A stretch of 5,097 nucleotides of DNA, taken from the NCBI GenBank assembly GCA_945900705.1, contig CAMDKJ010000135.1, positions 1 to 5,097 of the forward strand, read 5' to 3'. The notes under the pieces are model-generated. The model did no database searches. It was not told the DNA's origin and saw only the letters and a program-made list of their open reading frames with translations. This stretch comes from Bifidobacterium breve (GTDB lineage: Bacteria > Actinomycetota > Actinomycetes > S36-B12). Shown here piece by piece: positions 1 through 4,174 of this stretch; the first letter of the stretch is position 1; each line of letters begins with the position of its first letter. A program made the translations under genes and the position numbers.

Positions 1-429
1 CCCACACACGGCACCATGCGGGGTTGGGTAACTGCGGGTGTGTGCGCCGAGCACTTCCCAGAGTTGCTCATGACGACCTTCGCGTATTAGGTGCAAATCG
101 ATTTCGCCAAGGGTTGGCAAAAATCGGTACGGGTCTTCTGCTGGCACGATTTTTTCACCGTACTGAACTTCGATTGAGTAATTAGGCACATCCGACATCG
201 GGATGACCCCGCACCAAACTCCGCGGAATTCATGATCTAGTTGGACCGAGGAATTATCAGTTACGACGGTTACCGATTCGGCCATCGGGCGTAACACCCG
301 AACGGTAACCTCGCCTTTGAATAGGTGCGGTCCGAGAATTTCATGTGGGTTGGGGTGCCAACCATCGACCAGCCGATCGAGATCTCCAATTGCCACGGGT
401 ATTTTGTTTACCTTCGGCGACTTTTTCAC
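1..429 (-). CDS. glgB: 1,4-alpha-glucan branching enzyme GlgB, N-terminal 143 residues (cut by window edge)
   Basis: GlgB cuts alpha-1,4-glucan and rejoins the piece through an alpha-1,6 bond, branching cytosolic glycogen-like glucan. Only the N-terminal non-catalytic region is present; the GH13 catalytic domain lies beyond the left edge. Recognition rests on WHPNPHEILGPH near residues 24-35, then DPYRFLPTLGEIDLHLIREG and GRHEQLWEVLGAH. These match actinobacterial GlgB by eye (recalled M. tuberculosis: DAYRFLPTLGEVDLHL, GRHERLWEVLGAH). I chose the GTG at 427-429 because it overlaps the glgE stop as TAGTG and gives an N-terminus about as long as the mycobacterial one. An in-frame GTG at 394-396 is the alternative; an AAGG lies 14 bases before it, rather far for a ribosome site. 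Neither start has a strong Shine-Dalgarno sequence, so coupling to glgE translation is likely. The family is confident; the exact start is not. Confidence 0.95.
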   Translation of the reverse strand, partial: MKKSPKVNKIPVAIGDLDRLVDGWHPNPHEILGPHLFKGEVTVRVLRPMAESVTVVTDNSSVQLDHEFRGVWCGVIPMSDVPNYSIEVQYGEKIVPAEDPYRFLPTLGEIDLHLIREGRHEQLWEVLGAHTRSYPTPHGAVCG

Positions 430-2423
430 TATTGCCGCACATGCACGATGTGGGTGACTTGTTCCCATGGGGTTAACCGCACGTAGGCGCTCTGACCCCA
501 GGTCCAAGAGGTATCGGTCAGCAGGTCATGTGCGATGAATAAGGATTGTGGATCGAGCCCGATGGCGGCTAGGTTCCACCACACCGTGGCTTCCTGCGTA
601 TGGTGCGGGTCAAGAGTGCACACCACTAGCACGGTGTCGTCACCATCTTGTTTTGAAAAAGCAATGATGTTTGGGTTATCGCACTGGTGGAAATACAGTG
701 AGCGTAAGTCCTGCAAAGCTTTGTGTTCCCTGCGGATTTTATTGATTAGCGTTAATAGGGGAGCCAGACTACGACCCTGCTTTAAGGCCGCGTCCCAATC
801 GCGCGGTCGATATTGAAACTTTTCGGTATCGAGATACTCCTCGCTACCAGGATGAAGGGCCACGTGTTCATATAACTCGAAACCGCTATAAATGCCGTAG
901 TTAGGTGACAGCGTTGAAGCCAGGACGGTGCGAATCGCGAAGGCCCCCGGCCCACCGTGCTGCAGATAACTGTGGAGAATGTCTGGCGTGTTCGTGAAAA
1001 AATTAGGGCGCATGTAGGCAGCGGCCGGGCCGGCAATTTCATTCCCGTATTCTTCAAGTTCTTGCTTGCTGTTGCGCCATGTGAAGTAGGTGTAACTCTG
1101 TTGGAAACCGACCTCGGCAAGCGCCTGCATCATTGGGCGGCTCGTGAAGGCCTCGGCCAGGAAGATGACATCGGGATTATCTGCATTTATTGACGCTATG
1201 AGTCGATCCCAAAACCAGATGGGTTTGGTATGTGGGTTATCTACCCGGAAGATTCGCACTCCATGTGACATCCAGAAGCGGACGATGCGTTCAATTTCGG
1301 CGTAAAGACCTTCGGGGTCGTTATCAAAGTTGAGTGGGTAGATGTCTTGGTACTTCTTGGGTGGATTCTCGGCGCAGGCAATCGACCCGTCAGCGCGAGT
1401 GGTAAACCACTGCGGGTGAGTCTTAACCCAAGGGTGGTCCGGTGATGCCTGTAGTGCAAGGTCAAGGGCAATCTCCATGCCGAGAGCGTTGGTTACTGCG
1501 ACAAAGTCATCGAAGTCCTTAATGGTGCCAAGGTCTGGATGAATCGCATCGTGACCGCCGGCGTCCGATCCGATTGCCCAAGGGGATCCGGGGTCTGAGT
1601 CGGTGGCGATCAGAGTGTTGTTTGGCCCTTTTCTATTTGTGAACCCAATTGGATGTACCGGAGGCAGGTAGACGACATCGAAACCCATGTCGGCGATAGG
1701 AGCTAGGCGTTTGGCTGCCGAAGAGAAGGTCCCTGAGGTTGGGGGATCAAGTAGCGCCCCTTCGCTGCGCGGGAAAAACTCATACCAGGCGCCAAAGAGG
1801 GCGCGACGCCTTTGCACATTAAGTGGCCACGGGCCGCTCATCGTCAATTGCTCGCGGATGGGATTTTCGGTTATAGCGGTGGCCACCTTTGGGTCTACCG
1901 CGGCGGCTAGGCGAACCGAAGGCGGTAGCGAGGTATTTCGCATCGAGGTAGTCGCGGACATCAGCAGCGATTTAGTTGCCGCCGGCAGCTCGAAGGCGAG
2001 CGCCTGGTCCAACAGCAAGGCACCTTCGGCAAACTCGAGTTCAATATCTAAACCAGCAGGTATTTTGATATTTGCACGCTGGAGCCAAGTGCGCCAAGGA
2101 TCACCCCAAGCTTCAATAGTGAACGTCCAGTGGCCGATCTCATTCGGGCGGATGATGCCTGCCCAAGTGTCTATTCCATCAGGATTCAGAAATACCCGTG
2201 AGTGTTCCTTGCCATCTGGGTGGTGCAGTACTGCGGCTACTCCAAGGGTGCCGTGGCCCTCGCGAAAGCAGGTGGCGCGAACGCGGACAGCCTCATCAAC
2301 TGCCGCCGCGGCCGGTCGCCGGCCACTTAGCACGGATGGGTTGACTTCGGTGATGGCCAGTCGGCCTGCCAATAGTGGTGTTAAGCCAAAAATGAAGGTC
2401 GGGTCATTCGGCGCTGCAGCCAT
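429..2423 (-). CDS. glgE: Alpha-1,4-glucan:maltose-1-phosphate maltosyltransferase GlgE, complete (664 aa)
   Basis: GlgE transfers maltosyl units from alpha-maltose 1-phosphate to the non-reducing end of alpha-1,4-glucan, releasing phosphate (GH13_3, cytosolic). Length is normal for the family. An N-terminal beta-rich region (about 1-110) is followed by the catalytic barrel, starting near FGAWYEFFPRS (210-220) and MGFDVVYLPPVHPIG (246-260). ENPPKKYQDIYPLNFDND (352-369) carries phosphate-site residues. The nucleophile is D395 in FRVDNPHTKP, the acid/base is E424 in FLAEAF, and D481 follows in NTPDILH. These correspond, shifted by one, to D394 and E423 of the Streptomyces coelicolor enzyme. EKFQYRPRD near 534 has Phe where M. 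tuberculosis has Tyr (EKYELRPRD, recalled), a conservative change. The ATG is fixed by an in-frame TAG three codons upstream. There is no clear Shine-Dalgarno. The gene appears intact and functional. Confidence 0.97.
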   Translation of the reverse strand: MAAAPNDPTFIFGLTPLLAGRLAITEVNPSVLSGRRPAAAAVDEAVRVRATCFREGHGTLGVAAVLHHPDGKEHSRVFLNPDGIDTWAGIIRPNEIGHWTFTIEAWGDPWRTWLQRANIKIPAGLDIELEFAEGALLLDQALAFELPAATKSLLMSATTSMRNTSLPPSVRLAAAVDPKVATAITENPIREQLTMSGPWPLNVQRRRALFGAWYEFFPRSEGALLDPPTSGTFSSAAKRLAPIADMGFDVVYLPPVHPIGFTNRKGPNNTLIATDSDPGSPWAIGSDAGGHDAIHPDLGTIKDFDDFVAVTNALGMEIALDLALQASPDHPWVKTHPQWFTTRADGSIACAENPPKKYQDIYPLNFDNDPEGLYAEIERIVRFWMSHGVRIFRVDNPHTKPIWFWDRLIASINADNPDVIFLAEAFTSRPMMQALAEVGFQQSYTYFTWRNSKQELEEYGNEIAGPAAAYMRPNFFTNTPDILHSYLQHGGPGAFAIRTVLASTLSPNYGIYSGFELYEHVALHPGSEEYLDTEKFQYRPRDWDAALKQGRSLAPLLTLINKIRREHKALQDLRSLYFHQCDNPNIIAFSKQDGDDTVLVVCTLDPHHTQEATVWWNLAAIGLDPQSLFIAHDLLTDTSWTWGQSAYVRLTPWEQVTHIVHVRQ

Positions 2424-2561
2424 AATGGACTAAGAGTACCGATGAATAACAAAACCTTTATTGGCAGCGGGGCAATCCGGACTTTTCGGTGAGCGCTCAG
2501 CGTTAAGCCCCGCTATCTGGCAACACCGTGCGAACACGACACCTAGTCTTCGGGAAGCGTT
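2424..2561. promoter_or_regulatory. glgE upstream interval with nested inverted repeat
   Basis: This is the 138-base interval between peptide gene A and glgE, both read on the minus strand. An outer 8-base inverted repeat pairs AGCGGGGC (2466-2473) with GCCCCGCT (2507-2514). Inside it sits the perfect palindrome TGAGCGCTCA (2490-2499) and a weaker CCG/CGG pair around 2478-2489. On the minus strand the outer stem is followed about 10 bases later by a T-rich run (GGTTTTGTTATT). The element could therefore be a terminator for the peptide transcript, an operator for glgE, or both. A weak promoter match for glgE on the minus strand is TTGCCC, 18 bases, TGTTAT, which would leave a short leader. The repeats are seen directly; their roles are inferred. 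Confidence 0.35.
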
Positions 2562-2726
2562 CTACTCTTCATTACCCTCAAAGCAGTACGCCATGTTGTT
2601 GTAGGTGTTGGAGGGGTTTAGGGTGCCGCCGATACCGGCCACATCGGGCCGCACCCAACCAACCCCGAGCGCGAGCCGATCAGTTGGCGCTGAACTCGTA
2701 GGAACCACAATATTTGAACTTGGCAT
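2562..2726 (-). CDS. Small peptide A, RiPP-precursor-like (54 aa)
   Basis: The family is not recognised. The peptide begins MPSSNIVVPT. Residues 11-39 are the conserved block (SSAPTDRLALGVGWVRP, then D, VAGIGGTLNPS). The variable segment is NTYNNMA (40-46) and the end is YCFEGNEE. Two paralogues lie nearby (B and C). B matches it at 28/29 positions in the block and 8/8 in the C-terminal tail but not in the centre. The start is fixed by a TAA directly before the ATG, with GGAG 6 bases upstream. There is no signal peptide or membrane segment. A single Cys (C48) sits near the end. Constant N-terminal block, variable centre and paralogous copies suggest a leader/core peptide precursor, but no modifying enzyme is in view. 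It lies 78 bases downstream of B on the same strand, so the two are probably co-transcribed. It could instead be a small regulatory or stress peptide. Confidence 0.85.
   Translation of the reverse strand: MPSSNIVVPTSSAPTDRLALGVGWVRPDVAGIGGTLNPSNTYNNMAYCFEGNEE
2610..2696 (-). repeat. Conserved block of peptide gene A (near-identical to copy in B)
   Basis: This DNA encodes residues 11-39 of peptide A. Over 86 aligned bases (2611-2696 against 2872-2957) I count three differences, at 2644, 2652 and 2670. Two are silent (Val, Ala codons) and one changes Asp28 to Gly. The similarity stops abruptly at the edges of the block, both toward the variable centre and toward the N-terminal codons. This indicates a recent duplication or gene conversion restricted to the block. 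Confidence 0.85.
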
Positions 2727-2732
2727 TTAGTG

Positions 2733-2736
2733 CTCC
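2733..2736 (-). promoter_or_regulatory. Ribosome binding site of peptide gene A
   Basis: GGAG on the minus strand, 6 bases before the ATG of peptide A. The same motif at the same distance precedes peptides B (2994-2997) and C (3944-3947). This supports all three as translated genes and fixes their starts. Confidence 0.75.
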
Positions 2737-2743
2737 GTCCTTC

Positions 2744-2792
2744 TCGTTGTTGTGATCTATTACTTCGTTGGTAGGTGTGAACTTCTTCGTTG
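2744..2792. repeat. Three TCGTTG repeats at 21-22 base spacing between peptide genes B and A
   Basis: TCGTTG occurs at 2744-2749, 2765-2770 and 2787-2792, so starts are 21 and 22 bases apart, close to two helical turns. The last two copies extend to CTTCGTTG. They lie in the 78-base gap upstream of peptide A. Regularly phased short repeats can be protein-binding sites. In so short a stretch this may also be chance or residue of duplication, so the regulatory reading is tentative. Confidence 0.35.
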
Positions 2793-2804
2793 CGCGGTGA
2801 GTTG

Positions 2805-2987
2805 CTACTCTTCATTACCCTCAAAACAATAAGATCCACCGCCACTCCCACCCGCATGGCCCCCCAACGCCGAGGGGTTTAGGGTGCCGCCGATACCGGC
2901 CACACCGGGCCGTACCCAACCAACCCCGAGTGCGAGCCGATCAGTTGGCGCTGAACTTGCTGGGGCAGCAATATCAATATTTGGCAT
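2805..2987 (-). CDS. Small peptide B, RiPP-precursor-like (60 aa)
   Basis: Second member of the unrecognised family. It begins MPNIDIAAPA, followed by the conserved block (11-39) ending GVAGIGGTLNPS. A 13-residue glycine-rich variable segment (ALGGHAGGSGGGS, 40-52) and the tail YCFEGNEE follow. An in-frame ATG four codons earlier (2997-2999) would add MEHH, but the GGAG ribosome site overlaps that codon. The GGAG-6-ATGCC arrangement shared with A fixes the start at 2987. There is no signal peptide and one Cys (C54). The Gly/Ser-rich centre recalls substrates of azole-forming enzymes such as microcin B17, though only as a compositional resemblance. It is probably first in a B-A transcript. Its upstream interval faces the divergent secreted-protein gene and contains the palindrome CCCAATTGGG. 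Confidence 0.87.
   Translation of the reverse strand: MPNIDIAAPASSAPTDRLALGVGWVRPGVAGIGGTLNPSALGGHAGGSGGGSYCFEGNEE
2871..2957 (-). repeat. Conserved block of peptide gene B
   Basis: This encodes residues 11-39 of peptide B and is 83/86 identical in DNA to the matching block in A. The equivalent block in C (3821-3907) is more diverged, with 22/29 identical residues. A shorter second shared segment encodes the C-terminal tails: 2562-2588 in A, 2805-2831 in B (25/27 bases identical) and 3755-3781 in C (22/27 against A). Confidence 0.85.
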
Positions 2988-2993
2988 GTGGTG

Positions 2994-2997
2994 CTCC
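2994..2997 (-). promoter_or_regulatory. Ribosome binding site deciding the start of peptide gene B
   Basis: GGAG on the minus strand lies 6 bases before the ATG at 2985-2987. It overlaps the alternative upstream ATG (2997-2999), which therefore cannot use it. The same spacing in genes A and C confirms the shorter start. Confidence 0.75.
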
Positions 2998-3017
2998 AAT
3001 CGTTTAACAGGTCAATA

Positions 3018-3027
3018 CCCAATTGGG
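3018..3027. promoter_or_regulatory. Palindrome CCCAATTGGG in the peptide B / secreted-protein divergent interval
   Basis: A perfect 10-base palindrome lies 31-40 bases upstream of the peptide B start. A related but shorter sequence, CCCATTGGTA on the minus strand (plus 3975-3984), lies 38-47 bases upstream of peptide C. A shared operator is possible; the match is short and the spacing differs by 7 bases. I see no convincing -35/-10 pair nearby. Confidence 0.3.
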
Positions 3028-3067
3028 CACAGGATTAATGTACGGCACAAACCGTCATACACCTACG

Positions 3068-3100
3068 GCTTGCTGAAATTATCTACCCGGTTCGGCAAGC
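3068..3100 (+). promoter_or_regulatory. Stem-loop upstream of the secreted-protein gene
   Basis: GCTTGCTGAA (3068-3077) can pair with TTCGGCAAGC (3091-3100), giving a 10-pair stem with one G-U wobble and a 13-base loop. The wobble forms only in plus-strand RNA; on the minus strand it is an A-C mismatch, so a leader structure for the gene at 3222 is the better reading. It may instead be a DNA-binding site or chance. The rest of 2988-3221 holds no gene that I can support. Confidence 0.35.
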
Positions 3101-3212
3101 AACTGGATGTAAACACCCCACCTAGTGGCGGGGAAGGGTGCCAATTTTTAAGGCAGCCCTCTAAGCCCCCTCAGGTCCCGATAACCTGGAAGTAAGGCGA
3201 AAACCCAAAATC

Positions 3213-3217
3213 GGAGG
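3213..3217 (+). promoter_or_regulatory. Ribosome binding site of the secreted-protein gene
   Basis: GGAGG with a 4-base spacer to the ATG at 3222 is the strongest Shine-Dalgarno match in the window. It supports both the reality and the start of this gene. Confidence 0.75.
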
Positions 3218-3221
3218 ATTC

Positions 3222-3671
3222 ATGCGCGGGAGATATCAAGCAATCGGTACGGCACTTGCGGCGGTAGTCGTGTTCGCCATGGTCTCCGCGGCCCCGGTTT
3301 CGGCAGCCCCGTCCGTCGCGCCGACTCCTCTTGGCCATACCGAAAAATGCGGTAAACCAAAGAAGAACCAAGACGGCTCAATTAGCAATGTGCTGTGCTC
3401 GAATGGCAAGGCCAATTCGCAGGTCCGCAAGTACTTGGCCGGCCAGTCACCACTTGTGATGCAACTTGGCGCTGATTCCACCGTCGAAGATGTGCACGTG
3501 GCCGTCTGCGGGGATCTCTACGATCCCGACGTTGCTGACACCATACCCATCTTGCTCAACGCTTATCACTACATCCATACGGCCAATCATTTCAAGGCGC
3601 CCTTGCCCACGGTAAAGAAGCTCGCCAACCAGATTAGTAACGCTAACAACCCGCTCGGCTGTGCGGGCTAG
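3222..3671 (+). CDS. Small secreted four-cysteine protein, unknown function (149 aa)
   Basis: I do not recognise this protein. It starts with a clear Sec signal peptide: MRGRYQ positive N-terminus, a hydrophobic core about 7-24 and a probable cleavage after VSA (residue 28), leaving AAPSVAP-type sequence outside. The mature part of about 121 residues carries four cysteines, C43, C59, C96 and C147, enough for two disulfides. It has no further membrane segment, lipobox or LPXTG-like anchor, so it is likely released or loosely cell-associated. The ATG is preceded by GGAGG at 3213-3217, 4 bases away. It is divergent from peptide B and convergent with peptide C, with 83 bases between stops. Its position inside the peptide cluster suggests a linked role (immunity, binding partner or processing aid), but that is inference. 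Small two-cysteine secreted actinobacterial families such as DUF732 are a weak alternative. Confidence 0.85.
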   Translation: MRGRYQAIGTALAAVVVFAMVSAAPVSAAPSVAPTPLGHTEKCGKPKKNQDGSISNVLCSNGKANSQVRKYLAGQSPLVMQLGADSTVEDVHVAVCGDLYDPDVADTIPILLNAYHYIHTANHFKAPLPTVKKLANQISNANNPLGCAG

Positions 3672-3732
3672 CCCCGCAACTTGCTGGCGGTGCTGCCACG
3701 ACTGGCTTGGCTTTGCTCCTAATCGGGGGCTG

Positions 3733-3745
3733 GGCCACCGTGGCC
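3733..3745. terminator. Short inverted repeat between convergent stops
   Basis: GGCCAC-C-GTGGCC lies in the 83-base gap between the secreted-protein stop and the peptide C stop. As RNA it folds into 5 pairs with a 3-base loop in either direction. There is no T-run on either side, so it is not a classical intrinsic terminator. Position between convergent genes makes a weak two-way terminator plausible; a protein-binding site is the alternative. Confidence 0.3.
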
Positions 3746-3754
3746 TGATACGTG

Positions 3755-3937
3755 CTACCCATCATTACCCTCAAAGCACGCTGCGATGTTTGTGGGTGAA
3801 AGGATTTGCCAGCCGCCTGAAGTAGGGCGTAGGGCTCCTCCAATTGCGGCCGCACCCGGCCGCACCCAACAAACACCCAGTGCGAGCCGGTCACTCGGCG
3901 CTGAACTAACTGGTGAATTGACACTGGTACTTGGCAT
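3755..3937 (-). CDS. Small peptide C, RiPP-precursor-like, diverged copy (60 aa)
   Basis: Third and most diverged member. It begins MPSTSVNSPV, then the conserved block (SSAPSDRLALGVCWVRP, GAAAIGGALRPT), a variable segment (SGGWQILSPTNIA, 40-52) and the tail ACFEGNDG. Against B the block is 22/29 identical. Gly23 is replaced by Cys, so this copy has two cysteines (C23, C54). N37 becomes R and the last residues are DG, not EE. GGAG lies 6 bases before the ATG, as in A and B. There is no signal peptide. It is separated from B by the opposite-strand secreted-protein gene, so it needs its own promoter; I see no clear -35/-10. Conservation of block and tail in a diverged copy argues that both are under selection. 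Function is unknown; a peptide precursor is the leading inference. Confidence 0.85.
   Translation of the reverse strand: MPSTSVNSPVSSAPSDRLALGVCWVRPGAAAIGGALRPTSGGWQILSPTNIAACFEGNDG
3821..3907 (-). repeat. Conserved block of peptide gene C
   Basis: This encodes residues 11-39 of peptide C and is homologous to 2610-2696 and 2871-2957 but clearly more diverged. It represents an older duplication than the A/B split. Confidence 0.7.
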
Positions 3938-3943
3938 GGCACT

Positions 3944-3947
3944 CTCC
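3944..3947 (-). promoter_or_regulatory. Ribosome binding site of peptide gene C
   Basis: GGAG on the minus strand with a 6-base spacer to the ATG at 3935-3937, identical in layout to the sites of A and B. Confidence 0.7.
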
Positions 3948-4123
3948 GTTTCTAATTTGGTGAAGAATTTGGATTACCAATGGGAACACAGTCCTGGGGT
4001 AAAGGCAAGGAAATGAGCTTCGTGGCTTAAGAATTGTCCGCGCTATCCCCACCGCACCCGGGCCGGCCGTGGCACAACTTTCACCGACGATTGCTGCGCG
4101 GGCTGGTATTGGTAGGGGTAAGA
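3948..4123. other. Interval between peptide C and glgP, no firm feature
   Basis: This divergent interval must contain promoters for peptide C (minus) and glgP (plus). I find no convincing sigma-70-type pair. TAAGAAT near 4119-4125 is a weak -10 candidate but overlaps the possible upstream ORF start. A GC-rich palindrome GGCCGGCC occupies 4061-4068. No RNA gene, terminator or further peptide copy was found. Confidence 0.4.
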
Positions 4124-4174
4124 ATGCAAACGCTGTCAGACCCGGTACGTTTAACCGGTGCGAGCGATCCGTAG
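4124..4174 (+). CDS. Possible 16-codon upstream ORF overlapping the glgP start
   Basis: ATG at 4124 opens a frame encoding MQTLSDPVRLTGASDP, ending at TAG 4172-4174. AGGGG at 4114-4118 lies 5 bases before this ATG, a good ribosome site. The frame runs across the glgP GTG at 4158 in a different frame and stops 14 bases after that codon begins. Because glgP has no Shine-Dalgarno of its own, ribosomes ending here could restart at glgP (translational coupling). The ORF is short enough to be chance, and no homology is recognised. Confidence 0.35.
   Translation: MQTLSDPVRLTGASDP

Noticed and set aside
1687..2433. 248-codon plus-strand open frame opposite the start of glgE
   Set aside because: It is antisense to a clearly conserved GlgE, is low in complexity (Ala/Ser/Arg-rich) and shows no recognisable domain. 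It is a shadow frame.
2988..2999. Longer start for peptide B (MEHH extension)
   Set aside because: The ribosome site GGAG overlaps that ATG, and A and C start at the equivalent of the downstream ATGCC.
3078..3083. GATAAT on the minus strand as a -10 box for peptide B
   Set aside because: No acceptable -35 hexamer lies 15-19 bases upstream (candidates such as CAGTTG and TCCAGT are poor), and it falls in the loop of the stem at 3068-3100.
2618..3195. Other open frames over peptide genes A and B (minus 2618-2857, plus 2884-3195)
   Set aside because: They overlap the paralogous peptides in other frames, are not conserved among the three copies and lack the GGAG-6-ATG arrangement.
3222..3671. 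Assignment of the secreted protein to DUF732 or another named family
   Set aside because: Only a loose resemblance in cysteine placement and size; no diagnostic motif that I could confirm by eye.
2562..3937. CRISPR array or insertion sequence as explanation for the repeats
   Set aside because: The repeat units are protein-coding, about 86 bases long and irregularly spaced. There is no short regular repeat-spacer pattern, no terminal inverted repeat pair and no transposase frame.
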